A stretch of DNA of 60,256 bases from Curvibacter gracilis ATCC BAA-807 (GTDB lineage: Bacteria; Pseudomonadota; Gammaproteobacteria; Burkholderiales; Burkholderiaceae_C), in contig NZ_JADZ01000034.1 of NCBI RefSeq assembly GCF_000518645.1, positions 1 through 60,256 of the forward strand, read 5' to 3'. The notes under the pieces were generated by a model. The model was not told where the DNA came from, ran no database searches, and saw nothing but the letters and a program-made list of their open reading frames with translations. Below are positions 17,138-26,507 of the stretch, one piece after another; the first letter of the stretch is position 1, and the number at the start of each line of letters is the position of its first letter. The position numbers were made by a program, and so were the translations under genes.

Positions 17138-17974
17138 ATGATCAAGACAAGCCACGTTCTGGCGCCTCTGGCGCTCACCCTGTTTTGCAGCGCCGCCCTG
17201 GCGCAGGCCAGCGGCGAACCCGCTGCGGCCCAAGCTTCGGCACCCACCCTCACCGGCAACCTGAGCCTGGTGTCGGACTACCGTTTCCGGGGCATTTCCC
17301 AAAGCTGGGGCCAGCCGGCCGTGCAAGGGGGCTTTGACTACACCCATGCCAGCGGCTGGTACCTGGGCAACTGGAACTCCAGCGTGTCGTCCAACAGCTA
17401 CAACAACGGGGCCAGCCTGGAGGTCGACCTCTATGGCGGTTACCGCTTTGATCTGGCGCCCGAATGGGGCGCCGACCTGGGTCTGCTGCACTACCTCTAC
17501 CCCAGCGCGCGCATGAACAGTGCGCCGGCCCAGCCCACCGCCAACGCCTATGACAACACCGAGCTGTATGCCGGCCTCAGCCATGGCCCTTTCAGCGCCA
17601 AGCTCTCGTATGCCGTGAGCGACTATTTCGGCCTCAAGGGTGACACCGCCGCCTATGCCTACTGGAGCGCCCTGCCCAACCGCGGTGGCTCGCGTGGCAG
17701 CACCTACCTCGACCTCAACTACAACCTGGATCTGGGCGACCAACTCACCCTGGGTCTGCACCTGGGGCACACCTCGGTGCGCCATTACGGCGAGCTGTCC
17801 TACACCGACTACAAAATCGGCCTCGCCAAGGACTGGCACGGCCTGAACCTCGGGGCTGCGCTGGTGGGCAGCAACGCAGCCACCGCTTATTACCAGGCTG
17901 GCAATTCGGCGGGCGGCGACGCCAGAAAGCTGGGCCGCCCCAGCGTCGTGCTCTCGCTGGGCAAGACCTTCTGA
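17138..17974 (+). CDS. TorF-family putative outer-membrane porin
   Basis: Exported beta-barrel-like protein of 278 residues. A signal peptide (MIKTSHVLAPLALTLFCSAALAQA) is followed by the TorF/TIGR02001-type opening LTGNLSLVSDYRFRGISQSW and alternating amphipathic strands (GASLEVDLYGGYRFDLAPEW, GSTYLDLNYNLDLGDQLTLG). It ends with a terminal phenylalanine (VLSLGKTF), typical of outer-membrane barrels. The in-frame extension upstream to 17033 lacks signal-peptide character, so ATG 17138 is used. It stands alone; the function is probably diffusion of small solutes. Confidence 0.85.
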   Translation: MIKTSHVLAPLALTLFCSAALAQASGEPAAAQASAPTLTGNLSLVSDYRFRGISQSWGQPAVQGGFDYTHASGWYLGNWNSSVSSNSYNNGASLEVDLYGGYRFDLAPEWGADLGLLHYLYPSARMNSAPAQPTANAYDNTELYAGLSHGPFSAKLSYAVSDYFGLKGDTAAYAYWSALPNRGGSRGSTYLDLNYNLDLGDQLTLGLHLGHTSVRHYGELSYTDYKIGLAKDWHGLNLGAALVGSNAATAYYQAGNSAGGDARKLGRPSVVLSLGKTF

Positions 17975-18086
17975 ACGTCGACATCACGTCGTCATTTGGC
18001 GCTGCGCTTCGGGTCTGAGGCGCGGTGGCCCTTGGGTTCCGGGCAGGCTGTCGCAGGTCGCCAGATTCACGCACGCGCAACTGCCG

Positions 18087-18107
18087 GGGGCAGCGGCGTC
18101 CTGCCCC
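18087..18107. terminator. hairpin between convergent porin and SARP genes
   Basis: GGGGCAG (18087-18093) pairs with CTGCCCC (18101-18107) around 7 bases in the 170-base gap where two genes converge. There is no T-tract, so function as a bidirectional terminator is only suggested by position. Confidence 0.3.
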
Positions 18108-18144
18108 GGGGCCTTGGCGGCTTGCGCCGCTCGATCCGTTCAGT

Positions 18145-21100
18145 TCAGCTCGCCGGTTCCAGGCTGGGTTGCGGGTTCAAGGCCTGCCTGGCGGCCTGCA
18201 CATCGGGCCAGTGGGGCGGCGCGTCGACCCGGGCCAGCGCCTGGCTCAGTCCGGCCTGGGCCTCGGCCTGTCGGTCGGTGCCTTGCCACAGCCGGGCCAG
18301 CGCGGTGGCGCAGCGCAAGGCCAGCAGGTAGGCGCCCTGGGCCTGGGCCTGTTGCCAGCCTTGCTGGTACAGACCGGCGGCCTCGCTGGCGTGGCTGGGG
18401 TGCGGCTGCAGCAGCAGCGCATCGCCTTGCAGCCGCAGAAAGTCGGCCACCAGGTGCAGGTCGTGGTTGGCCTGGGCGCGTGTCAGCGCATCCCGGGTCA
18501 CGGCCAGGGCCTCTTCGCTGCGCCCCAGGCGCAGCAAGGCATCGGCCAGGATGTGCATGAAGGTCAGCTCGATGATGCGAAACGCCTGCCGGGCCCCGGC
18601 CACGCCCTGGTGCAGGGTGTCCAGGCCGCGGTCGTCGCCCTGGGTGGCCAGGGTCCAGCCCAGCACCGTGGCGCCGCCGGCCTGCCACAGCAGCAGCTGG
18701 TGGCGTTGGCCGTGGGCCAGCAACTCGTGGCTGAGCGCCGCAGCCCCCTCCAGGTCACCGAGGTGGCGGTGCAGCACCGCGGCGCAACCCAGCGCGTAGC
18801 CCAGGCTGTGGGCGTGGTCGAGTCGGCGTGCATATTGCACGTTCTCCTGCGCCAGGGCGCGGGCGGCCTCCAGCCGGCCCTGCAGCCAGCAGACCCAGCT
18901 CAGCAGGGCGCGCGCGGCCACGCCGATGTCTTCGCCAAAGCGGCGCACCAGGGTGCTGCCCGACACCTGGCGGCTCAGGGCCACGGCGGCCTCCAGGTGC
19001 GCCTGGGCCTGCACCAGTTCGCCCAGCCACAAGGTGTTGTTGCCATAGGCATAGGCCACGGCCAACTGGGTGGCGGCGTCCGGGCTGGCGCCGGCCTGGT
19101 CGCGCAGGCGGTCGGCAAACTCCAGTGGGTGCTCGTCGGCGCTGCTGCGGCCCACCATCCACAGGCCCCACATCAGGGGGAAGCGGTCCTGCTCGGGCGG
19201 GGCCAGGGCGCTCAGGGCCCAGGCCTGCATGAAGCAGGTCTTGGCGGCCTCAGATCCATAGCCTTCGGTGGCCACCAGCAGGGTGCCCAGGGCCACCTGC
19301 AGGTCCAGTTCGGTGCGCACCCGGTAGGCTTCGGTGGGCGGCAGGGCCTGCAAGGCCGCCAGCCCGGCCTGGAAGTCGTGCAAGGCCTCGGCATGGGCCG
19401 AACGGGCGGCCGCCTGGCGGCCCGCCGCCAGCCAGGCCTGGGCGGCGCCCGGGTCGGTGGCCTCGCTCAGGTGGTGGGCCAGGATTTCGGGGTGGGCCTG
19501 CAGGCGCTCGGCAAAGTGGGTGCGCAGCACCTGGGCCAGCCGGGCGTGGATGGCCCGGCGCTCGGCCTGCGGCAGCGACTGGTAGGCCGCATCGCGCACC
19601 AGTGCATGCTTGAAATGGTAGGCCCCGCTGCGCTGGCGGCGCAGCAGGCCGGAGCGCAGCAAGGCCTCCAGGCCGGCCGCCACTTGCTCGGCGGGCTCAC
19701 CCAGGGCCAGCAGCAGGCTGTCGCTGAAGTCGCGCCCGATGGCCGCTGCCAACTGGGCGATGCGTTTGGCCGGGCCCAGGCTGTCGAGCCGGGCGGCCAG
19801 CACATCCCACAGCGAGTCGGGCACCTGTTCACTCAGGCCCGCCAGCCAGGCGCGGGTCAGCTCTTCCACAAACAGGGGTACGCCATCGGCCCGGCTCACG
19901 ATGGCGGCCTGCCAGGCTTCGCTGAGGGCCTGGGGTTCGGCCAGGGTTTGCGCCAGTTCACGGGCGGCATGGGTGGACAGCGGGCCCAGGCTCAGCTCGC
20001 CCATGCCGCTGTGGGCCAGGGCGGGTGGCAGGGCTTGGCGCGAGGTGGCCAGCAGCAGCACGGGACCCCCCTGGCCCAGCAGGCGGGCCAGGGTTTCCAG
20101 GGTGGCCGGGTCGGCCCAATGCAGGTCTTCCACCCACAGCAACAGCGCCTGGCCCCGCCCCAGGCGGGCCATCAACTCGCACAACAGGGCCTGCTCGTGG
20201 CGTTTGCGCTCGGCGGGGTGGGGGTCGTCCTGGCCCGCCCCGTCCTGGGGCAGGGGCCGGTTGTCCAACAGCCCGAGCAGGCGCCCGAGGTGGTCTGGCT
20301 GGTTCAGGCCCAGCGCAGCCAAGGCCGTGCCCAGGCGGGGCTCGCTCACCGTGGTGCCGTCAGTGTCCAGCCCCAGCCAGTGGGGCACGCTTTCGAGCAG
20401 CGCGAAATACGGGGTGTGGGCCGATTCGGCCTGGCAGCGCAGCGTGAGCACGGTGGCGCCTTCGTACTGCACCTGGCGGGCCAGGGTGGCCGCCAGGCGT
20501 GATTTGCCCAGGCCGGGTTCGGCACGCAGCAGCAGGCCGGCGGCCTGGCCGCTCTGGGCCACCTGGTGCCACAGCGCGCCCAGCTGCGCCAGTTCGCTCT
20601 GCCTGCCCAGCAGCCGGGGTGGGTGGGGCTCGGTCTCGTTGCGGGCCTGGGGTGCGGGCTGTCGGGCCAGCAGCAGCGCGTGCGAGGCCTTGTCCGGGCC
20701 TTCGCCCAGGCTCAGCTGGTAATGGCCGTGCAGGCGCCGGTGCAGGCTTTGCCCCAGCACCAGGCCTCGGGCAGGGGCCTGCCAGGCCAGCCGGCGGGCT
20801 TCGCGGGCCAGGGTGCCGGTCTCATCGGGCCGGTTGGCCTCACTGCTGTCATGGCTCCAGCCGGCATGCAGGCCCACCCGCCAGCTCAGCGCGGCAAAAG
20901 GCTGCAGCGCCGCGGCCAGGTCGAGCGCGGCCTCGGCGGCCTCGCGCGGCGCCTGCTCGCGTGCCACAGGGTGGCCAAAGTAGGCCAGCAGTTCGGCCCG
21001 TTCGGCCAGGGCCACGTGGGCACCTCGGGTCTGCAGGCTGGCCACCGCACCGGCCAAGGCCTGCTGAAGCAGGGTGGGGGCGTCTTCGCCGGGGTTGATC

Positions 21101-21951
21101 AGGTCCAGCTCGGCCACCAGGGCCACCAGGCGGCGGCGCTCCAGCCTGGGCGGCCGCTCCGTGCCGGTGGGGGCCTGGCATTGGCGCTGTATCTGGTCGG
21201 CCAGCTGCAGCGTCTGCGGGCTGGGGCGCACGCCCAGCTCCTGTTCCAGCTGGCGCTCGAAGGTGTCAAAGTGGGCCAGGGCCGCCTCGGGGCTGTGGCG
21301 GGCCAGCAGCCGCATGCAGCTGCGTTGCAGTGATTCGCGCCAGGGCTCCAGCTCGATGGCACGCCGGGCATGCTGCAGGGCCCGCGCGGTTTCGTGGCGC
21401 TGTTCGTGGTGGGTGATCAACTCTTCCAGCAAGGCCAGGGCCTGCCGGTGCAGCGCATCGCGGCGCGCCTGCAGCCAAGCCTCGAACTCCGGCGCATCGG
21501 GCAGGCTCAGTCCGCTCAGCAGCGGGCCACGGTACAGCGCCAGGCGCTGCTCCAGTCGTTGTGCCAGTTCTTCCGGGCTGATCAACACCACCGTCGGGCT
21601 GCGTTCGAACGCCGGCACATCAAATGCCATCGACGCCGGGCCGCTCAGGCGCAGGGCGCGCGGGCCGCCACTGACCCATTCGCCCCCGGCCGGGCCCAGG
21701 CAGCGGCGCAGATCGAACACGCAGCGGCGCAGGTTGGCCCGGGCCTGCTCGGCTTGCAGGTCGGGCCACAGCAACTGGGCCAGGGCCTCACGCGTGTGCT
21801 CGCCTGGCTCCAGTGCCAGGTAGGCCAGCAGGGCGCGCACCTTGTCATAGGGGAAAGCGAGCGCCGGCCCCTCGTTGAGGCGAACCTCGAACGGACCGAA
21901 AAAACGCAAAGACAGGCCTGCCCCGCCAGCACTTGATGTGAAAAATGTCAC
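18145..21951 (-). CDS. SARP-type transcriptional regulator with BTAD, cyclase-like, AAA ATPase and TPR regions
   Basis: Large regulator of 1268 residues. Order: an OmpR-like winged helix (about 12-105, LSLRFFGPFEVRLN, KVRALLAYLALEPG), a bacterial transcriptional activator domain (about 110-255), a degenerate class III cyclase-like segment (about 270-425, RRRLVALVAELDLIN, LSWRVGLHAGW), and an AAA/STAND ATPase with Walker A AEPGLGKS (about 478-485) and Walker B LLLWVEDLHWAD (about 602-613). Helical TPR-like repeats run to the end. The start appears to be GTG at 21951. SARP proteins are best known from actinobacteria, with ATPase-TPR versions sensing unknown signals. The cyclase-like part seems to lack catalytic aspartates. 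The target genes are unknown. Confidence 0.85.
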   Translation of the reverse strand: MTFFTSSAGGAGLSLRFFGPFEVRLNEGPALAFPYDKVRALLAYLALEPGEHTREALAQLLWPDLQAEQARANLRRCVFDLRRCLGPAGGEWVSGGPRALRLSGPASMAFDVPAFERSPTVVLISPEELAQRLEQRLALYRGPLLSGLSLPDAPEFEAWLQARRDALHRQALALLEELITHHEQRHETARALQHARRAIELEPWRESLQRSCMRLLARHSPEAALAHFDTFERQLEQELGVRPSPQTLQLADQIQRQCQAPTGTERPPRLERRRLVALVAELDLINPGEDAPTLLQQALAGAVASLQTRGAHVALAERAELLAYFGHPVAREQAPREAAEAALDLAAALQPFAALSWRVGLHAGWSHDSSEANRPDETGTLAREARRLAWQAPARGLVLGQSLHRRLHGHYQLSLGEGPDKASHALLLARQPAPQARNETEPHPPRLLGRQSELAQLGALWHQVAQSGQAAGLLLRAEPGLGKSRLAATLARQVQYEGATVLTLRCQAESAHTPYFALLESVPHWLGLDTDGTTVSEPRLGTALAALGLNQPDHLGRLLGLLDNRPLPQDGAGQDDPHPAERKRHEQALLCELMARLGRGQALLLWVEDLHWADPATLETLARLLGQGGPVLLLATSRQALPPALAHSGMGELSLGPLSTHAARELAQTLAEPQALSEAWQAAIVSRADGVPLFVEELTRAWLAGLSEQVPDSLWDVLAARLDSLGPAKRIAQLAAAIGRDFSDSLLLALGEPAEQVAAGLEALLRSGLLRRQRSGAYHFKHALVRDAAYQSLPQAERRAIHARLAQVLRTHFAERLQAHPEILAHHLSEATDPGAAQAWLAAGRQAAARSAHAEALHDFQAGLAALQALPPTEAYRVRTELDLQVALGTLLVATEGYGSEAAKTCFMQAWALSALAPPEQDRFPLMWGLWMVGRSSADEHPLEFADRLRDQAGASPDAATQLAVAYAYGNNTLWLGELVQAQAHLEAAVALSRQVSGSTLVRRFGEDIGVAARALLSWVCWLQGRLEAARALAQENVQYARRLDHAHSLGYALGCAAVLHRHLGDLEGAAALSHELLAHGQRHQLLLWQAGGATVLGWTLATQGDDRGLDTLHQGVAGARQAFRIIELTFMHILADALLRLGRSEEALAVTRDALTRAQANHDLHLVADFLRLQGDALLLQPHPSHASEAAGLYQQGWQQAQAQGAYLLALRCATALARLWQGTDRQAEAQAGLSQALARVDAPPHWPDVQAARQALNPQPSLEPAS

Positions 21952-22092
21952 CGTTCAACAAGCCGCCGCAGGGGCCGATGCTTGACTGATTGTTAAAAAA
22001 TGATTCTAGATGGACGGTCAATCCACTCTTGAAGTGCTCGGAATTTTGTTACCAAAAGACACAAGCGGGCCGGGTGTTCGGCCCCGAAAACC

Positions 22093-23001
22093 TCACCGGG
22101 CCAGCGACTGCTTCAGGAACTCCACAAAAGCCCGCACCCGGCTGGCCGATTGGTGGCGCTGCGGGTACACCGCGTAGATGTCAGCGTCCGGCGTGCCATA
22201 GCCCGGCAGCACCTGCACCAGGCGGCCGCTCTTCAGGTAGCGCTCGATGTCCCACTCGGCCCGCATCAGGATGCCGTGCCCATCCAGCGCCCAGTTGACG
22301 GCGATCTCACCGTCGTTGGTGCTCAGGGTGCCACGGGTCTTGATCGCTTCGGCGCGACCTTGCCGCCCCCGCAGCGGGCTCAGGCGCCACAGGCCATAGG
22401 CCTCTTCGCCCTGGCGGATGCCGATGCAGTTGTGTCTGATCAGGTCGTTGGGCACCTTGGGGGTGCCGAACTGCTTCAGGTAGGCCGGGGCTGCGCACAG
22501 CAGGCGCCGGTTGGGGGCGATGCGCTGGGCGATCACACGCGCATCGGGCGGGGCACCGAAGCGGATGCAGACGTCGTAGCTGTCGTCGCTCAGGGGCGGT
22601 GGGTTCACCGACAGCTGCAGCTGCACCTCCACCTTGGGGTAGGCGCGGGCGAAGCGGGAGATGATGGGCGCGATGTGGCTGCGCCCGAAGCCCAAGGTGG
22701 CGTTCACGCGCAGCAGGCCGCTCGGGGTGGCGCGCGAGACGCCCAGCAGCTCGGCCATGTCGTCGATCTGGCCCAGGATGCGGCGCGCATGGGCCAGGTA
22801 CAGCTCGCCCTCGGGCGTCAGGCTCATGCGGCGCGTGCTGCGGTTGACCAGCAGCACCCCCAGGCGGGCCTCGATCTGGGCCAGGTGCTTGCTCACCGCC
22901 GGGGTGGTCACGCCCAGCTCGCGGCCTGCCGCGCTCAGGCTGCCGGCACTGGCCAGCACCGAGAAAAACCCCAGGTCGGCGGGTTGGATGAGCTCGGACA
23001 T
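22093..23001 (-). CDS. LysR-family transcriptional regulator
   Basis: Regulator of 302 residues of the CrgA/DsdC-like LysR group. The winged helix reads LGFFSVLASAGSLSAAGREL and TTPAVSKHLAQIEARLGVLL, then a linker helix and substrate-binding domain. It is divergent from a tartrate-dehydrogenase-like gene with a 109-base gap containing a palindrome, which makes that enzyme gene and its Bug partner the likely targets. Confidence 0.92.
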   Translation of the reverse strand: MSELIQPADLGFFSVLASAGSLSAAGRELGVTTPAVSKHLAQIEARLGVLLVNRSTRRMSLTPEGELYLAHARRILGQIDDMAELLGVSRATPSGLLRVNATLGFGRSHIAPIISRFARAYPKVEVQLQLSVNPPPLSDDSYDVCIRFGAPPDARVIAQRIAPNRRLLCAAPAYLKQFGTPKVPNDLIRHNCIGIRQGEEAYGLWRLSPLRGRQGRAEAIKTRGTLSTNDGEIAVNWALDGHGILMRAEWDIERYLKSGRLVQVLPGYGTPDADIYAVYPQRHQSASRVRAFVEFLKQSLAR

Positions 23002-23011
23002 GACGTGATTG

Positions 23012-23039
23012 TTGAATTCAAGTAAACAGTGGTTTCACT
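23012..23039. promoter_or_regulatory. palindrome in the LysR / tartrate-dehydrogenase intergenic region
   Basis: TTGAATTCAA (23012-23021) is a perfect 10-bp palindrome, followed by the small dyad AGTG-GTTT-CACT (23028-23039). Both lie between the LysR start and the divergent dehydrogenase, where a LysR operator is expected. Functional assignment is inference. Confidence 0.4.
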
Positions 23040-23110
23040 ATAGCGGCGCGCCGCGGGGCCCGGGCCTGCCTACAGTGGCAGCACTCAATTTCTGTCGGAG
23101 ACAACAAGCC

Positions 23111-24187
23111 ATGAAGACCTACGCGATCGCAACCATCCCGGGCGACGGCATCGGCAAGGAAGTGGTGCCCGCAGGGCAGGTGGTGATGCAGGCCCTGGCG
23201 GCCTCCAGCACGGGCTTTCGATTCGAGTTCGAGAACTTCGACTGGGGTGGCGACCACTACCGCCGCCACGGCGTGATGATGCCCGCCGATGGCCTGGAGG
23301 CGCTGCGCCGCAAGGACGCCATCCTGTTCGGCTCGGCCGGTGACCCCGACATCCCCGATCACATCACCTTGTGGGGCCTGCGCCTGAAGATCTGCCAGGG
23401 CTTTGACCAATACGCCAACGTGCGGCCCACCCGCATCCTGCCCGGCATCGATGCACCGCTCAAGCGCTGCCGCCCCGAAGACCTGAACTGGGTCATCGTG
23501 CGCGAGAACTCCGAGGGCGAGTACTCGGGCGTGGGCGGGCGGGTGCACCAGGGCCACCCGATCGAGGCCGCCACCGATGTGACCATGATGACCCGGGTGG
23601 GCGTGGAGCGCATCATGCGCTTTGCCTTCCGCCTGGCGCAGTCGCGCCCCCGCAAGCTGCTGACCGTGGTCACCAAGAGCAATGCCCAGCGCCACGCCAT
23701 GGTGATGTGGGACGAGATCGCCGCCCAGGTGGCGCTCGAGTTCCCCGATGTGAAGTGGGACAAGGAGATCGTCGACGCCGCCACTGCCCGCATGGTGAAC
23801 CGCCCGGCCACGCTCGATACCCTGGTCGCCACCAACCTGCATGCCGACATCCTCAGCGACCTGGCCGCCGCCCTGGCCGGCAGCCTGGGCATTGCGCCCA
23901 CCGGCAACATCGACCCCGAGCGCCGCTACCCCTCGATGTTCGAGCCCATCCATGGCTCGGCCTTCGACATCATGGGCAAGGGCCTGGCCAACCCGGTCGG
24001 CACCTTCTGGTCGGTGGTCATGCTGCTGGAGCACCTGGGCGAGCACGAGGCGGCACGCCGTCTGATGGCCGCCATCGAGGCCGTCACCGCCAACCCGGCC
24101 CTGCACACCGGCGACCTGGGCGGTCAGGCCACCACCCGCCAGGTGACCGAGGCGGTGTGCGCCCACCTGGGCGCCCCCGCCCACTGA
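23111..24187 (+). CDS. tartrate dehydrogenase / decarboxylating 3-hydroxyacid dehydrogenase (TtuC-like)
   Basis: NAD-dependent beta-decarboxylating dehydrogenase of 358 residues, isocitrate/isopropylmalate superfamily. Key blocks: IPGDGIGKEVVP, the substrate-loop ENSEGEYSGVGGRVH, the conserved lysine in VTKSNAQRHAM, the metal aspartates in TNLHADILSDLAAAL and the NAD loop EPIHGSAFDIMGKG. This pattern is typical of tartrate dehydrogenase/D-malate dehydrogenase. Substrates could be tartrate, D-malate or a 3-alkylmalate. The ATG at 23111 follows GGAGACAAC. Followed 88 bases later by a Bug protein, which may deliver the substrate. Confidence 0.88.
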   Translation: MKTYAIATIPGDGIGKEVVPAGQVVMQALAASSTGFRFEFENFDWGGDHYRRHGVMMPADGLEALRRKDAILFGSAGDPDIPDHITLWGLRLKICQGFDQYANVRPTRILPGIDAPLKRCRPEDLNWVIVRENSEGEYSGVGGRVHQGHPIEAATDVTMMTRVGVERIMRFAFRLAQSRPRKLLTVVTKSNAQRHAMVMWDEIAAQVALEFPDVKWDKEIVDAATARMVNRPATLDTLVATNLHADILSDLAAALAGSLGIAPTGNIDPERRYPSMFEPIHGSAFDIMGKGLANPVGTFWSVVMLLEHLGEHEAARRLMAAIEAVTANPALHTGDLGGQATTRQVTEAVCAHLGAPAH

Positions 24188-24275
24188 ACCCAGCGAGCTG
24201 AGAGCCTGCCCTGGCGCCTTGCCGCAGGGCGGGTCAGGCCGCCGCATGGGGCCTCAAAAATACAAGGAGACAGAC

Positions 24276-25292
24276 ATGACTTCACAGAGACTGGGGGCTG
24301 CCGTGCCAAGCCGGCGGCGGGTGTTGCAAGCCGCCATGGCTGCGATCACCGCCATCACCGCCATCACCCCCTTCACCGGGGCGCAGGCCCAGCAGACCTG
24401 GCCCTTCAAGCCGGTGACCCTGGTGGTGCCCTTCCCACCGGGCGGCACCACCGACGTGCTGGCGCGCGCGCTGGGCACCGCCCTGGGCAAAAGCCTGGGC
24501 CAGCCCGTGATCATCGACAACCGCCCGGGGGCGGGCGCCACCATCGGCGCCGACTACGTGGCCAAATCCAAGCCCGATGGCTACACCCTGCTGATGGGGG
24601 CGGTGCACCACACCATTGCCACCAGCGTCTACAAAAAGCTGCCCTACGACTTCCAGAAAGACTTTGCGCCCATCACCACCGTGGCGGTGGTGCCCAATGT
24701 GCTGGTGGTCAACAACAGCACGCCGGTGCGCAACGTGGCCGAGTTGGTGGCCCTGCTCAAGGCCCAGCCCGACAAGGGAACCTACGGTTCCAACGGCAAT
24801 GGCACGGCCCAGCACCTGATCGGCACCCAGTTCCAGAACAGCACGGGCGTGGCGCTGACCCACGTCCCCTACAAAGGCAGCGGCCCGCTGGCCACCGACT
24901 TGCTGGGCGGCCAGATCCTGATGTCCTTCGACACCATCACCCCGGTACTGCAGCACATCCGCAGCCACAAGCTGCGTGCCCTGGCGGTCACCACCGCCAC
25001 GCGCTCGCCCGCGCTGCCCGAGGTGCCCACGCTGGACGAGGCCGGCCTCAAGGGCTTCAACATCGGCACCTGGTTCGGCGTGCTGGCGCCGGCGGGCACG
25101 CCGCGCGACATCGTGGCGCGCCTCAACACCGAGATGGTCAAGGTGATCCAGTCACCCGAGTTCATCAAGCGCATGGACGACATCGGCGCCCAGCCCGTGG
25201 GCGACAAACCCGAGGACATGGCCCGCACCCTCAAGACCGAGACCGAGCGCTTTGCCGAGTTGGTCCGGGTGGGCAAGGTGGTCATGGAGTGA
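24276..25292 (+). CDS. Bug-type tripartite tricarboxylate transporter substrate-binding protein
   Basis: Periplasmic binding protein of 338 residues. A twin-arginine-like signal (SRRRVLQAAMAAITAITAIT) precedes the Bug-family opening WPFKPVTLVVPFPPGGTTD and the VIIDNRPGAGATIGADYVAK block. Strong ribosome site AAGGAGA before ATG 24276. Bug proteins bind carboxylates; the membrane partners TctA/TctB are not encoded nearby, as is common in Burkholderiales. Its pairing with a tartrate-dehydrogenase-like enzyme suggests a hydroxy-dicarboxylate ligand (inference). Confidence 0.93.
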   Translation: MTSQRLGAAVPSRRRVLQAAMAAITAITAITPFTGAQAQQTWPFKPVTLVVPFPPGGTTDVLARALGTALGKSLGQPVIIDNRPGAGATIGADYVAKSKPDGYTLLMGAVHHTIATSVYKKLPYDFQKDFAPITTVAVVPNVLVVNNSTPVRNVAELVALLKAQPDKGTYGSNGNGTAQHLIGTQFQNSTGVALTHVPYKGSGPLATDLLGGQILMSFDTITPVLQHIRSHKLRALAVTTATRSPALPEVPTLDEAGLKGFNIGTWFGVLAPAGTPRDIVARLNTEMVKVIQSPEFIKRMDDIGAQPVGDKPEDMARTLKTETERFAELVRVGKVVME

Positions 25293-25367
25293 GCGTGGCA
25301 GCCGGCCGAGCCGGGGCGCTATCCCGAGTGCCACACGGGTGATCTGTACGGCTTCTATAGTGCCGTC

Positions 25368-25754
25368 ATGACGCTCCCCCACCGCTCCAACGCCCCCTCG
25401 CTTTCCGACCCCGCGACCCTGGTTAGGCCTGTACCCACGCGCCGGCTGTGGCTGCTGTCCGCCCCCGCCCTGGCACTGGGGGCCTGGGCCCTGAGCCCGC
25501 GCCGGGCCCAGGCCCAGATGGCTGCAGGCCTGCTCGAAGAATCCGACCCAGGCGCCCAAGGCCTGGCCTACCGGGCCGATGCGACCAAGGTAGACCCGGC
25601 CAAGAACCCCAGTTACAAACCCGGGCAGACCTGTGCCAGCTGCTCGCTCTACGCGGGCGAGGCGGGCCGGCCGCAGGGCGGCTGTGCCTTGTTCTATGGC
25701 AAGGAGGTGGCGGCTGCGGGCTGGTGCAATGCCTGGGAGCGCAAGGCCGGCTGA
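25368..25754 (+). CDS. high-potential iron-sulfur protein (HiPIP)
   Basis: Small periplasmic electron carrier of 128 residues. An N-terminal twin-arginine signal (TRRLWLLSAPALALGAWAL) fits export of a folded cofactor protein. The mature part has the four cluster cysteines in CASC, GGC and GWC spacing (C-x2-C-x13-C-x13-C), plus the conserved YKPGQTC and W-C-N-A-W context for a [4Fe-4S] cluster. It appears monocistronic. Partners could be a cytochrome bc1 complex or a periplasmic oxidoreductase elsewhere. Confidence 0.93.
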   Translation: MTLPHRSNAPSLSDPATLVRPVPTRRLWLLSAPALALGAWALSPRRAQAQMAAGLLEESDPGAQGLAYRADATKVDPAKNPSYKPGQTCASCSLYAGEAGRPQGGCALFYGKEVAAAGWCNAWERKAG

Positions 25755-25795
25755 GGCCGCCGGCGAGGGGTGGCGAGGGTGGCGAGGCGTGGCGC

Positions 25796-26371
25796 TCAGC
25801 GCCCGTTGCGCACCAGGCGCACCGGCAGCTGTGATTTCTTGGCCACCTCGCCATTCATCTCGCCCGTGCCCAGGTCCACCGACCAGCCCTGCAGAAAGCT
25901 GAGCCGGTTCACCGATTCGCCCGAAACCCCGCGGGCGATGTTGTCATAGCGGTAGGCGTTCACGCTCTGGCCATTGGTGCGCGTGGTGGACGACCAGTGC
26001 CAGCCCAGGGGCGCATCCGGAAACAGCTTGGGGTCCAGGCCCTCGTCCTGGCGGTTGAGCCTGACCAGGCGCTGCAACTCCTTGGCCGTGGGCAGGCGCC
26101 AGGCCAGGCCGCTGTCGCGCTGGCGCTCGCTGGCGCGTTGCATGGCCTCGGCCCGGGTCAGCAGCACAGGGCGGTCCAGGCAATGCTTGCCGCTCCAGCG
26201 CATGCCCTCGGCGCAGCGCGCCCAGATCAGGCCAGAGGCTGTTTCCTGCACCTCGTCGCTGTTCGGATCACGGGCCTGCAGCGCGGCAGGCTCGGGCGAT
26301 GCGGCCAGGGCGCAAACGGCCCCACCGAGCAGCAGAACAAACACCAATGAGCGGGGCAGGGCAGAGATCAT
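25796..26371 (-). CDS. exported DUF1566 (Lcl C-terminal domain) protein
   Basis: Protein of 191 residues with a signal peptide (MISALPRSLVFVLLLGGAVCALAA). A DUF1566/Lcl-type domain follows, recognised by VQETASGLIWARCAEGM, WRLPTAKELQRLVRLN and GWHWSSTT. Such domains occur in secreted or surface proteins of uncertain role. It is divergent from the DUF4405-like membrane protein gene. Confidence 0.8.
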   Translation of the reverse strand: MISALPRSLVFVLLLGGAVCALAASPEPAALQARDPNSDEVQETASGLIWARCAEGMRWSGKHCLDRPVLLTRAEAMQRASERQRDSGLAWRLPTAKELQRLVRLNRQDEGLDPKLFPDAPLGWHWSSTTRTNGQSVNAYRYDNIARGVSGESVNRLSFLQGWSVDLGTGEMNGEVAKKSQLPVRLVRNGR

Positions 26372-26507
26372 GATTTGGATTGTGCCCAGGCTCTTTGCGC
26401 CTCGGCTTGCGTTTCTTCAAATGGCTTGCACATTTGCTCGGCACAATGAATTGGCACAGGTCCCCCGCAGGGGCGGCCAGTTGCATGACAGTTCAAGGAA
26501 TGGTTTC

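Noticed and set aside
18025-20502. 825-codon plus-strand frame
   Set aside because: Opposite the SARP regulator, rich in Gly/Gln/Ala, no family signature.
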